A DNA stretch of 64,000 nucleotides from JACCTU01 sp963798985 (GTDB taxonomy: Bacteria > Actinomycetota > Thermoleophilia > Gaiellales > Gaiellaceae): NCBI GenBank assembly GCA_963798985.1, contig CAWCVL010000009.1, forward strand, positions 62,001 to 126,000. Reading direction: 5' to 3'. The notes beneath the pieces are model-generated. The model was given only the letters and a program-made list of their open reading frames with translations. It had not been told where the DNA came from and did not search any database. This document shows, piece after piece, positions 27,092 through 35,210 of the stretch. The first letter of the stretch is position 1. Every line of letters starts with the position of its first letter. A program made the translations under genes and the position numbers.

Positions 27092-28024
27092 GTGCCCGGC
27101 AAGCCTGGACGCGTCGTCATCACGGGAGGAGCCGGCTTCATCGGCTCGCACGTCGCCGACGCGTTCCTCGCGGACGGCGCCGCGGTGCTCGTGATCGACG
27201 ATCTCTCGACCGGCCTGGAGGCGAACGTCCCTGCCGAGGCGGAGCTCCAACGTGTGAACATCGTCGATGCGCCGCATCTCAGGCAAGCCATCGACGACTT
27301 CGACCCCGACGTGGTCTGCCACCTCGCAGCGCAGGCCAGCGTCACCGTGTCGGTGGAGCGTCCGGAGCACGACCTCGACGTGAACGTCCGGGGCACCCTG
27401 CTCGTGTGCGAAGCGGCGCGCGCCGTCGGCGCACCGGTGGTCTTTGCGTCGACCGGCGGCGCGCTCTACGGGAACGACGCGCCGCTGCCCACACCGGAGT
27501 CGTTTCCGCCCGCACCGCTCGCGCCCTACGGGGCGTCGAAGCTCGGCGGGGAAGCGTACGTCGCAACCTGGGGGCGACTTCACGGTCTCCCGAACGTCGT
27601 GCTGCGGCTCGGCAACGTGTACGGACCGCGGCAACAGCCGCATGGTGAGGCCGGCGTCGTGGCGATCTTCTCCAACCGGCTGGTTCGTGGCACGCAGCTC
27701 GTCGTGTACGGCTTCGGCGAGCCGACTCGGGACTACGTGCACGTCGGGGACGTCGCGCGTGCGTTCGTCACAGCGGCCGCGGCCGAACGGTCGGGAACGT
27801 TCAACGTCGGTACCGCTCGAGAGACGAGCGTGCTGGAGCTGCTCGAGCTCTTGCAGCGCGAGGCCGGCACCGAGGTCCAGCCGGAGCTGCAGCCGCTCCG
27901 CCCCGGCGAGCTCGAGCGGAGCGCCCTCGATCCCGACGCGATCGAGCGCGAGCTCGGCTGGCGGGCCGAGATCCAGGTCGAGCAGGGCATGCCTCAGACC
28001 TTCCGCGCGTTCGCCGAGACCTAG
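27092..28024 (+). CDS. NAD-dependent epimerase/dehydratase (GalE-like)
   Basis: Sugar-nucleotide epimerase of 310 residues, last gene of the island. It starts from a GTG with PGKPGRVVITGGAGFIGSHV, has HLAAQASVTVSV, FASTGGALYGND, the catalytic Y-x-x-x-K in YGASKLGGEAY, NVYGPRQQPHGEAGVV and RDYVHVGDVARA. The pattern is that of bacterial UDP-glucose or UDP-GlcNAc 4-epimerases. The frame is open 590 bases further upstream, but that part is antisense to the divergent Wzz-like gene. Its stop overlaps the lysS stop on the other strand (CTAG). Confidence 0.92.
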   Translation: MPGKPGRVVITGGAGFIGSHVADAFLADGAAVLVIDDLSTGLEANVPAEAELQRVNIVDAPHLRQAIDDFDPDVVCHLAAQASVTVSVERPEHDLDVNVRGTLLVCEAARAVGAPVVFASTGGALYGNDAPLPTPESFPPAPLAPYGASKLGGEAYVATWGRLHGLPNVVLRLGNVYGPRQQPHGEAGVVAIFSNRLVRGTQLVVYGFGEPTRDYVHVGDVARAFVTAAAAERSGTFNVGTARETSVLELLELLQREAGTEVQPELQPLRPGELERSALDPDAIERELGWRAEIQVEQGMPQTFRAFAET

Positions 28025-29403
28025 CCGCGCTCGCGCAGCGCCGGGAAGAGGATCACGTCGCGGATCGAGTCACTCCCGGTGAGCACAATCGCCAAGCGGT
28101 CGATGCCGATACCGCAGCCGCCCGTCGGCGGCATCCCGTAAGCGAGTGCCTCGACGAAGTCCGGATCGCCAGAGCTCCGCCTCGACGTCGCCCGCCTCAC
28201 GCTCGGCCTCCTGGGCCGCGAAGCGCTCCTCCTGCTCCTCGCTGTCGTTGATCTCGGTGAACGCATTCGCCGAACTCCATCCCGCCGACGAAGCACTCAA
28301 AGCGCTCGACGATCGTCGGGTCGTCGTCGGTGGTCCGCGCGAACGGTGACAGCTCGATCGGCTAGTCGTAGACGATCGTGGGCTGGATCAGCTCCGGCTC
28401 AACGAGGTGCTGAGTACGCGTGGTCGGCGAGCTGGGCGAGCGTCTTGTCGCGCGCGGTGTCGACGCCCGCCGCCTGTCAACTTCGAGCGCAGCTCTTCCG
28501 CGTCACGCGACCAGACGCCTCTTTCGTCGAGCGCATCGACGAACTTCACGCGTTGCCAAGGGCGCGCCAGGTCGATGTCGTGCCCACGGAATGTCGTCTT
28601 CGTTCGGCCAATCGCGGCGAGCGCAGCGTGCTCGACGAGCGCTTCCGTTCGCTCCATCGTGTCGCGGTAGTCGGCGTACGCCTCGTACCACTCGACCTGC
28701 GTGAACTCAGGCGAGTGCTTGTACGAGATGCTCTCGTTCCGAAAGTCTTTGCGCGAGCTCGTACACCTTCTCGAGTCCGCCCACGATCAGCCGCTTCAAG
28801 TAGAGCTCGTCGGCGATGCGTAGATAGACGTCTGCGTCCAGCTCGTTCTAGTGTGTGACGAAGGGCTCCGCGAAGCCACCGCCGTAGCGCGGCTGAAGGA
28901 TCGGCGTCTCGACCTCGATGAAGCCCTCACTGTCGAGGTACTCGCGGACAGCCGCGACCATCCGCGTCCGTGTCATGCGTCAGCCGGCGCGACTCCTCGT
29001 TCATCAGCAGATCGAGGTAGCGCTGCCGGTACCGGGTCTCGACGTCCTGCAGGCCGTGGAACGTGTCGGGCAGCGGCTTGCGGTTCTTCGCGAGCAGCTC
29101 GAGCGTCTCCACCGCCAGCGACGGCTCGCCCTTCTTCGTTCGCGCGGGGACGCCCGAGACGCCGATCACGTCGCCGAGGTCGAGGTCGAGCGTCCCGGTC
29201 TTCTCCTCGCGGACGAGCAGCTGGATCCGCCCCGAGCGGTCGACGAGATCGAGGAAGGCGAGCTTGCCCATGTCGCGCCGGGCCATCACGCGGCCGGCGA
29301 GCCGCCGCGTCTCGCCGCGCTCCTCGCCGGGCTCGAGCTCCTCGGCCTCCGCGCGGACGGACGCGACGTCGACGCGGTCGGGGAAACGTTTCGGAAGAGA
29401 CAT
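28021..29403 (-). pseudogene. lysS: Lysyl-tRNA synthetase, class II, heavily frame-broken as read
   Basis: Charges tRNA-Lys. The first 143 codons (29403 to about 28977) are intact: the OB-fold anticodon-binding domain with RRDMGKLAFLDLVD and the start of the class II core RYRQRYLDLLMNEESRR. After that, fragments appear in different frames: EGFIEVETPIL, a motif 2 region near SPEFTQVEWYEAYADYRD, MERTEALVEH, NAFTEINDSEEQEERF, and motif 3 GCGIGIDRLAIVL. About six single-base indels (near 28977, 28752, 28473, 28410, 28265 and 28170) and two TAG codons replacing expected His and Tyr codons (near 28848 and 28365) interrupt it. Total span equals a complete LysS. Essential in the cell, so error or a second copy elsewhere must be assumed. 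Confidence 0.85.
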
Positions 29404-29436
29404 CGCGCCGCGATCCTACGCGGCCAACGCCGAGGA

Positions 29437-29910
29437 CTAGGCGGCCCTGATCTCCATGATCTTGAACTTGAGCGAGCCCCTCGGCGTCGAGACCTCGACG
29501 GTCTCGCCTTTCTTGTGGCCGATGATCGCCTTGCCGACCGGCGACTCGTTCGAGAGCTTGTTCTCCGCCGGATTCGCTTCCGCCGAGCCGACGATGTGGT
29601 ACTCGAACGTCTTCTTCGCCTCGACGTCGCGGAGCTTCACGTGCGAGCCGAGGGAGACGACGTCCTTCGAGATCTCCTTCTTCTCGATCACCCGCGCGGA
29701 CAGGAGCCGCTCCTCGAGCTGTGCGATCCGGTGCTCGAGCATCGCCTGCTCGTTCTTCGCGTCGTCGTACTCCGCGTTCTCGGCGATGTCGCCGAACTCC
29801 CGGGCGATCCGGATGCGGTCGGCCACCTCGCGGCGCTTGTCGCCGCGTAGGACGTCGATCTCTTGCTTCAGCTTCTCGTACCCCTCTTTGGTGAGGACGA
29901 CTTCCTTCAA
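29437..29910 (-). CDS. greA: GreA transcript-cleavage elongation factor
   Basis: Rescues backtracked RNA polymerase by stimulating transcript cleavage. The 157-residue protein has the N-terminal coiled coil with the tip acidic residues in FGDIAENAEYDDAK, which enter the secondary channel, and the C-terminal FKBP-like domain with SPVGKAIIGHKKGE. Length is exactly that of the family. The TTG start is preceded by AAAGGGG at 6 bases. It lies 33 bases upstream of lysS on the same strand; greA-lysS is a known actinobacterial pairing. Confidence 0.96.
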   Translation of the reverse strand: MKEVVLTKEGYEKLKQEIDVLRGDKRREVADRIRIAREFGDIAENAEYDDAKNEQAMLEHRIAQLEERLLSARVIEKKEISKDVVSLGSHVKLRDVEAKKTFEYHIVGSAEANPAENKLSNESPVGKAIIGHKKGETVEVSTPRGSLKFKIMEIRAA

Positions 29911-29966
29911 AGACTGCCCCTTTAGATGTGCAAAGCGCGGCGCTCAGGCGCCGCCGCGAATCGAGA

Positions 29967-29996
29967 AGTGTAGCCTCGTGGGACAAGGCTCGTCAA
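29967..29996 (-). promoter_or_regulatory. Probable promoter of the greA-lysS operon
   Basis: TTGACG (29991-29996), an 18-base spacer and TACACT (29967-29972) on the minus strand. It lies 57 bases upstream of the greA TTG, facing away from the divergent dus gene. Confidence 0.6.
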
Positions 29997-30025
29997 CACC
30001 AGGAGAAGCTACGATTTCCCGCTCT

Positions 30026-31105
30026 ATGCAGGCAAAACGAGAGCCGACGCAGGTAAATCTCCACGAGTCCTGGCGGATCCGGGACGTCGAGATCCCAACC
30101 CGGCTCGTCCTCGCCCCGATGGCGGGCGTCAGCGTGCAGGCCTTCCGGCGCCAGGGCCGCCGCTACGGAGCCGGGCTGGTCTGCTCGGAGATGGTCAGCT
30201 GCGCGGGGCTCCACCACGGGAACGAGCGCACGCTCGGCTATCTGAGGATCGCCGGCGACGAGCACCCGCTCGCCGTGCAGATCTTCGGGTCCGACCCGGT
30301 GGTGATGGCCGAGGCGGCCCGGATGGTCGCCGACGCGGGAGCGGACATCGTCGACATCAACTTCGGCTGCCCCGTCCGCAAGGTGACGAAGACCGGCGCG
30401 GGCGCGACCTTGCTCGACGACCCGGACCGCGCCTGCGCGATCGTGGCCGCGGTCGCGTCGGCGGTCGACCTGCCCGTGAGCGTGAAGATGCGCCGTGGGC
30501 TCGCCGACGGCTCGAGGACCTGCCTCGACATCGCGCCCCGGCTCGTCGGCGTCGGGGCCGCGACCCTGACCCTCCACCCTCGCTCGGCGAAGCAGATGTA
30601 CACCGGGACCGCGGATCACGCGCTCACGGCCGAACTGGTCGACCTCGTCGACGTGCCGATCATCGCCTCGGGCGACGTCACTTCCCGCGCGCGGGCCCAG
30701 GCCGTCCTCGCAACGACCGGAGCCTCGGCCGTGATGATCGGCCGGGCCGCGCAGGGCAACCCTTGGGTTCTGCGGGAGATCCTCGACGAGGGCACCGGCG
30801 ACCCGAGCCGGGAGGAGGTCGTCGCCGAGCTCGTGCTGTTCATGCGCGAGACCGTCCGCGAGCTCGGGGAGCGCAAGGCGCAGGGCTTCCTGAAGAAGTT
30901 CTACGGCTGGTACCTCGGGCGAGGGCGCTTCCCGCGAGCCTTCAAGGCCGAGCTGACGCAGCTGGACGACTTCGCCGAGGTCGAGCGGAGGCTCTTCGCG
31001 GCCGCTCCGGGCGCGCGCTTCGTCCTCGCGCGGCTGGAGGAGGAGCAGCCGACGGCCGACGAGGTCACGCTCGACCTCCCGATCTCGATCTACGGAGGCG
31101 GTTAG
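30026..31105 (+). CDS. dusB: tRNA-dihydrouridine synthase (DusB type)
   Basis: FMN enzyme that reduces uridine to dihydrouridine in tRNA. The 359-residue protein has the FMN-binding TIM barrel with VLAPMAGVSVQAFR, VQIFGSDP, the catalytic cysteine in DINFGCPVRKVTKTGAGA, VKMRRGL, and GRAAQGNPW, plus the C-terminal four-helix RNA-binding domain (KKFYGWYLGRG). An ATG at 30026 was chosen; the longer open frame upstream is antisense to greA. A TACGAT box ends 10 bases before the ATG without a good ribosome binding site. In Bacillus dusB directly precedes lysS; here it is divergent from greA-lysS. Confidence 0.95.
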   Translation: MQAKREPTQVNLHESWRIRDVEIPTRLVLAPMAGVSVQAFRRQGRRYGAGLVCSEMVSCAGLHHGNERTLGYLRIAGDEHPLAVQIFGSDPVVMAEAARMVADAGADIVDINFGCPVRKVTKTGAGATLLDDPDRACAIVAAVASAVDLPVSVKMRRGLADGSRTCLDIAPRLVGVGAATLTLHPRSAKQMYTGTADHALTAELVDLVDVPIIASGDVTSRARAQAVLATTGASAVMIGRAAQGNPWVLREILDEGTGDPSREEVVAELVLFMRETVRELGERKAQGFLKKFYGWYLGRGRFPRAFKAELTQLDDFAEVERRLFAAAPGARFVLARLEEEQPTADEVTLDLPISIYGGG

Positions 31106-31153
31106 CGGCTCGCAGGTGCCGGGAACGCTCACCCCAACCACCAAAGGGGGGTT

Positions 31154-31816
31154 ATGAGCGTTTACGAAAAGCGGCCGGAGGCGCTGAGCGAGACCGACAG
31201 CGAGGCGGCCGAACGTGAGGCGCGTGAGGTCGAGGAGATCGAGCGGCGCGAGACCGCTCCTCCTCCCCACCCGATCGCTGCAGCTCGAGACCGGTTCGGC
31301 GGGATCGACCTGCCTGCAGGCCTCGTGGGGATGCTGACCGCGATCGCGGTGCTGATCCTGCTCGGTGGGATCGTCGGTGCAGCGATCGGCGCGATCGGGT
31401 ACCAGACAGGGCTGAGTGGGGACAACGTCGAGGACATCTCGCTCGCGAGCCTGATCGGCGGGCTCGTCGTCATCGCAATCGCGTACCTCGTCGGCGGCTG
31501 GACCGCCGGCCGCATCGCCCGGTACGACGGTGCGCGAAACGGCCTCATGACCGCGGTGTGGACGATCGTGCTCGCGGGAGCGCTGTCCGTCCTCGCGGCC
31601 TGGTTCGGCAGCGAGTACGACGTGTTCGCGAACGTCGAGCTACCGCAGTGGTTCGACCGCGACGCGCTGACGAGCGCTGCGCTCACCTCCGGCCTCGCGG
31701 CCGTCGCGACGATGCTCGTCGCGGGCCTGCTCGGCGGATTGTGGGGCACGCGCTACCACCGTCTCGCAGACCAGACGCTGCTCGACGCGCAAGAGCTGCA
31801 CGAAGTCGAGGTCTAG
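31154..31816 (+). CDS. Small four-helix membrane protein of unknown function
   Basis: A 220-residue protein with a charged, acidic N-terminus of about 50 residues (EREAREVEEIERRE) and four hydrophobic segments, the middle two separated by GGWTAGRIARYDGARNG, a Gly/Arg loop also seen in other small bacterial membrane proteins of unknown role. The ATG is preceded by a strong AAAGGGGGG. It follows dusB by 48 bases and may be in the same transcript. I do not recognise a named family. Confidence 0.75.
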   Translation: MSVYEKRPEALSETDSEAAEREAREVEEIERRETAPPPHPIAAARDRFGGIDLPAGLVGMLTAIAVLILLGGIVGAAIGAIGYQTGLSGDNVEDISLASLIGGLVVIAIAYLVGGWTAGRIARYDGARNGLMTAVWTIVLAGALSVLAAWFGSEYDVFANVELPQWFDRDALTSAALTSGLAAVATMLVAGLLGGLWGTRYHRLADQTLLDAQELHEVEV

Positions 31817-31825
31817 ACGAACGAC

Positions 31826-31852
31826 GTGGGGGCGGCGCCAAGCCGCTCCCAC
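31826..31852. terminator. Terminator hairpin between convergent genes
   Basis: GTGGGGGCGGC and GCCGCTCCCAC form an 11-bp stem with one G-T pair and a 5-base loop. It lies exactly between the convergent membrane-protein and coaX stop codons. A T6 run follows 9 bases later on the plus strand, so it works best in that direction. Confidence 0.6.
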
Positions 31853-31853
31853 A

Positions 31854-32600
31854 TCAACTGTTTTTTGCGTAGACGAGCCGCAGACCTTCGAGCGTGAGGA
31901 ACAGGTCGACCTTCGCGAGCGTCCGCGAGTGCGACGCGACGAGCTCGGCGAGGCCCCCGGTCGCGATCGCCTGCGCGTCGACGCCGAGCTCCGCACGGAT
32001 GCGAGTCACGATCTCGTCCACTTGCCCGACGAAGCCGTAGACGAGGCCGGACTGCAGCGCAGTCTGCGTCGTCTTGCCGATCACGGACGGGGGCGCGGTG
32101 AAGTCGACGCGGAAGAGCCGCGCCGCCCGCGAGAACAACGCGTCCATCGAGATCTCGATCCCGGGCGCGAGGACGCCGCCGACGTACTCGCCGTCCGCTG
32201 AGACGACGTCGAAGTTCGTCGACGTTCCGAAGTCGACGACGATGCACGGCGAGCCGTAGCGCTCCTTGGCGGCCACGGCGTTCGCGATCCGGTCGGGCCC
32301 GACCTCACGCGGGTCGTCGTAGCGGATCGCGATCCCCGTGCTCACGCCGGGACCCATGACGAGCACGGGCACACCGGCCCGGCCGGCGAACTCCTCGTAC
32401 TCGCGGACGAGGTCCGGCACCGTCGACGACAGGCAGACGCCGTCGATCGCGTCGAGGTCGAGCAGCCCGTTGATCAGGACGTAGAGCTCGTCGGCGGTCC
32501 GGCGCCGCTCGGTCGCGACTCGATAGTGCTCCGCGAGCCGATCGTCGTCGAACACGCCGTAAACCGTTTGCGTGTTGCCCGCGTCGATTGCGAGGAGCAT
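31854..32600 (-). CDS. coaX: Type III pantothenate kinase (CoaX)
   Basis: First enzyme of coenzyme A synthesis. The 248-residue ASKHA-fold protein has the phosphate-1 motif LLAIDAGNTQTVYGV, the pantothenate-site GPDRIANAVAA, phosphate-2 VDFGTSTNFDVV and the metal-dependent GGVLAPGIEIS. The ribosome binding site AAGAGG lies 5 bases before the ATG but inside the 3' arm of the long inverted repeat that fills the upstream gap, so translation may be controlled by RNA structure. Position between fol genes and dusB matches the Bacillus order ftsH-coaX-fol-dusB-lysS only loosely. Confidence 0.95.
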   Translation of the reverse strand: MLLAIDAGNTQTVYGVFDDDRLAEHYRVATERRRTADELYVLINGLLDLDAIDGVCLSSTVPDLVREYEEFAGRAGVPVLVMGPGVSTGIAIRYDDPREVGPDRIANAVAAKERYGSPCIVVDFGTSTNFDVVSADGEYVGGVLAPGIEISMDALFSRAARLFRVDFTAPPSVIGKTTQTALQSGLVYGFVGQVDEIVTRIRAELGVDAQAIATGGLAELVASHSRTLAKVDLFLTLEGLRLVYAKNS

Positions 32601-32765
32601 CAGTGCCTCTTCAGGTGATGTTTCCGAGACTCTGGGTCGCGAGCACCAAGCGATGCAAGGACGCAGGGAGCGTTCATGCCAGAAGGCATGGGCGCGACTG
32701 AGGACGCCGCAGCGCGCCGCGTGCTCGCGGGCCAGAGGCCGGAAGGCATCGCCTGGAGAGGCACT
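32601..32765 (+). ncRNA. Candidate long-hairpin RNA or structured leader upstream of coaX
   Basis: The 164 bases between the stop of the DUF gene and the coaX ATG fold back on themselves almost completely. Arm 32602-32646 pairs with 32721-32765: the outer 19 bases AGTGCCTCTTCAGGTGATG match 32747-32765 without a mismatch if G-U is allowed, then CTCTGG/CCAGAG and CGCGAGCAC/GTGCTCGCG. A large central loop follows, then an 11-bp apical stem at 32670-32695 with an AGAA loop. All seven wobble positions are G-U pairs on the plus strand (C-A mismatches on the minus strand), which favours a plus-strand RNA; yet both neighbours are on the minus strand and the coaX ribosome site lies in the stem. No clear plus-strand promoter is seen. 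Confidence 0.45.
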
Positions 32766-33127
32766 TATTCCGGATCGTCAGACGACAAGGCCTCGCGCAT
32801 CCGCTCTGCGAGCGCATCCGCAGACAGAGCCGGATCGTCCTCGCCGCGCAGCTCCTCCACCGAGACGTCGCCCGAGGTGTAGATCTCTGCGCGCGGGATC
32901 ATCCGCGTCGGCCGGGCCTTGTCCCAGACCCAGACGTCGTCCATCGTCAGGTGGAAGAACGGGTAGTTCCCCTGCGGGACGTACTGCAGGTCGAGCCGGT
33001 TGCAGAGGTACGTCGCGTCCTGCGTCAGCACGCAGTACTTGAAGAGACCGAAGACGGCGGAGTACTCCTTCTTCAGAAGCAGCTCGGCCTCGGCCTCGAA
33101 CTCGTCCAGGTCGTCGAGGTGGGACAT
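32765..33127 (-). CDS. Conserved hypothetical acidic protein
   Basis: A 120-residue soluble, acidic protein. Its middle, with LFKYCVLTQDATYLCNRLDLQYVPQGNYPFF and VWVWDKARPTRMIPRAEIYTSGDVSVEELRG, looks like a folded, conserved domain; both ends are charged helices. I do not recognise a characterised family. It sits 4 bases after folK and immediately before the structured coaX leader, so it is probably cotranscribed with both. Confidence 0.7.
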   Translation of the reverse strand: MSHLDDLDEFEAEAELLLKKEYSAVFGLFKYCVLTQDATYLCNRLDLQYVPQGNYPFFHLTMDDVWVWDKARPTRMIPRAEIYTSGDVSVEELRGEDDPALSADALAERMREALSSDDPE

Positions 33128-33131
33128 GCGC

Positions 33132-33593
33132 TCAGTCTAGTTTTCGCAGCAAGGTCTCCAGCGGCCCGTGCCCGGGGACGACCAGCCCCGGGTCGAGCTC
33201 GGCCAGCGGCTCGAGGGCGAAAGCCCGCTCGTGGAGCCGCGGATGCGGGACGGTCAGCCCCGGTTCGTCGAGCGATTCGTCGCCGTAGAGGAGCAGGTCG
33301 AGGTCGATCGTCCTCGGTCCGAACCGCGGGCCCTCGCGGGTTCGCCCGAGCGAGCGTTCGACGGCCAGGAGGGCGTCCAGCAGCTCCCGCGGCGCGAGCG
33401 CCGTGTCGACGGCGGCGGCTCCGTTCAGGAAGCGCGGCTGGTCGAGATAGTCCACCGGGTCGGTCTCACGGAACGCCGACACCGCGACCACCTCGATTCC
33501 GTCCGTCGCTCCCAGCGCCGCGACCGCTGCCCGGAGCGAGGCCTCGCGCTCCCCGAGGTTCGCGCCGAGGCCGATATAGGCGCGCGCCATCAT
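33132..33593 (-). CDS. folK: FolK, HPPK (hydroxymethyl-dihydropterin pyrophosphokinase)
   Basis: Transfers pyrophosphate from ATP to the pterin substrate in folate synthesis. The 153-residue protein shows YIGLGANLGEREASL, the substrate-binding RFLNGAAAVDT, the signature FGPRTIDLDLLLYGD (metal-binding Asp residues) and VPHPRLHERAFALEPLAEL. Double ATG at the start; a GGGAGGG ribosome site lies upstream. In Bacillus it follows folB directly, here a protease gene on the other strand lies between them. Confidence 0.95.
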   Translation of the reverse strand: MMARAYIGLGANLGEREASLRAAVAALGATDGIEVVAVSAFRETDPVDYLDQPRFLNGAAAVDTALAPRELLDALLAVERSLGRTREGPRFGPRTIDLDLLLYGDESLDEPGLTVPHPRLHERAFALEPLAELDPGLVVPGHGPLETLLRKLD

Positions 33594-33626
33594 GCGACGT
33601 TAACCCTCCCGGGCTACCCTGCGGAC

Positions 33627-35210
33627 TTGGCTCGCGCTGCTCTCGCCGTCAGCTTGCTCGCGCTCGTCCTCTCGCCCTCGGCGCTTGCCGCCCGAGCCGC
33701 CTCGCCGCCGCCCGAGACGCCGGGCCTGCTCTCGATCGGCGCGTACGAGCGCACGATCGTTCAACTCGAGCGAGGCTCGCTCGCAGCGGAGGGTGGCACG
33801 CTCGTCTCAGGCCCACAGAACATCTGGGTGCTCCCGACTCGAGCGGCCCAGCGAGCCCTGCCGTCACTGCTCGCCCGCGGACTGGTGCGGGCGGTCGAGC
33901 CGGACCGGCCGATCGAGCTCGCCCGCGCGAGCGCCGAGCCGCTGATCGGGCTCGAGTACTGGCGCACGCTCGTCGGCGCCGACGCCGCGACCCCACCGGG
34001 CCCGGGCAAGGCGATCACCGTGGTCGACACGGGCCTCGACGTGACCCACGAGGAGTTCGCGGGGCGCCCGAACACCATCCCGCTCGGCCCGCAGACCCTG
34101 ATCGACTCGGACGAGGACTTCCACGGGACCGCGGTCTCGTCCGTCGCCGCCGCGCCGGAGAACGGGCTCGGCGTCGTCGGCGTCTACCCGCGGGCGGTGC
34201 TCCGCTCCATCGACGTCGGCGGGCTCAACGTCGCGAACGTCATCGACGCGCTCACCCAGGCCATGCGGGCGGGCCCGAGCGTGATCAACATGAGCTTCGG
34301 CGTGCCCTTCACGCGCCTGCTCGAGGACACATTGCTGACGGCGTTTCGCACCGGCTCGATCCTCGTCGCGTCCTCGGGGAACGAGCGTCAGGAGGGCACA
34401 GCCGCAGGTCCTCCCGGCAGCCTGGCCCACGTGCTCACCGTGGCCGCGACCGACCGGCGGAACCGGCCGGCGGACTTCTCGACGCCTTCGCTCGGCGTCG
34501 ACCTCGCGGCTCCGGGAGTTGAGATCCCCGGCGCGGTCCCGCGGTTCTTCGACCCGACCGGCTACGACGTGTCGATGAGCGGGACGAGCTTCTCGGCGCC
34601 GATCGTCACGGGCGCGACCGCGTGGGTCTGGACGGCGCGACCGACGCTGGACAACACGCAAATCGTCGAGCTGATGCGTGCGACCGCGACCGACGTCGCA
34701 AGCCCGGGCTTCGACCGCGACACCGGCTTCGGCGTCCTCAGCATCCCGAATGCGCTGACCGCGCAGGCGCCGATCAAGGACCCCGGCGAGCCGAACGACG
34801 ACATCCGCCTCGTACGCGCTGGTGGTCTCTTCCGGGCCGCGACCGCGCCGATCACGGGACCGAACCGATCGCGCACGACATTCCGGGCGCGGCTCGACGT
34901 CACGGAGGACCCCGAGGACGTCTACCGCGTGTTCGTGCCGGCGGGACGGACCGTGCGGATCACCGTGACGCCGGACACCGACGTGGACGTCGACGTCTGG
35001 AGGACGAGCGCGTCCTCCGTGTTCCTACGCGGCACGGCCCGCACGCGGAACGTGCTCGCCACGAGCGGCAGGGACGGGCAGGCGGCCGAGCGCGTCTCGG
35101 TCCGCAACCGTGCGAAGACCGGCTTCTACGCGTACCTCGACGTCTACCTGCCCCGCGACGGCGCGCTGGACGCGCGGTACACGCTCACCGCCTCGACCGT
35201 TCGACCATAG
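33627..35210 (+). CDS. Secreted subtilisin-like serine protease (S8)
   Basis: Exported peptidase, 527 residues. A signal peptide (RAALAVSLLALVLSPSALAARA) is followed by a short prodomain-like region and the catalytic domain with Asp in VVDTGLDVTHEEF, His in DFHGTAVSSVAAA, oxyanion Asn near VASSGNERQ and Ser in SMSGTSFSAPIVTGA. From about residue 390 comes a pre-peptidase-like beta domain (DPGEPNDDI...VPAGRTVRITVTPDTDVDVDVW). The TTG at 33627 is preceded at 6 bases by TACCCT and by no ribosome site, so it is probably leaderless. It separates folB from folK on the opposite strand and overlaps the folB end by 26 bases. Confidence 0.9.
   Translation: MARAALAVSLLALVLSPSALAARAASPPPETPGLLSIGAYERTIVQLERGSLAAEGGTLVSGPQNIWVLPTRAAQRALPSLLARGLVRAVEPDRPIELARASAEPLIGLEYWRTLVGADAATPPGPGKAITVVDTGLDVTHEEFAGRPNTIPLGPQTLIDSDEDFHGTAVSSVAAAPENGLGVVGVYPRAVLRSIDVGGLNVANVIDALTQAMRAGPSVINMSFGVPFTRLLEDTLLTAFRTGSILVASSGNERQEGTAAGPPGSLAHVLTVAATDRRNRPADFSTPSLGVDLAAPGVEIPGAVPRFFDPTGYDVSMSGTSFSAPIVTGATAWVWTARPTLDNTQIVELMRATATDVASPGFDRDTGFGVLSIPNALTAQAPIKDPGEPNDDIRLVRAGGLFRAATAPITGPNRSRTTFRARLDVTEDPEDVYRVFVPAGRTVRITVTPDTDVDVDVWRTSASSVFLRGTARTRNVLATSGRDGQAAERVSVRNRAKTGFYAYLDVYLPRDGALDARYTLTASTVRP

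Noticed and set aside
28340..28860. Recoding of TAG within lysS
   Set aside because: The two TAG codons replace expected His and Tyr codons, not a special residue, and lie in a stretch full of indels.
32601..32765. Firm identification as 6S RNA
   Set aside because: The overall shape is similar, but there is no plus-strand promoter, no conserved primary motif and the apical stem is short. Left as an unassigned structured element.
32601..32765. A MITE or other mobile element with terminal inverted repeats
   Set aside because: The arms fit exactly between a stop and a start codon, pairing continues throughout rather than only at the ends, and no target-site duplication is visible.
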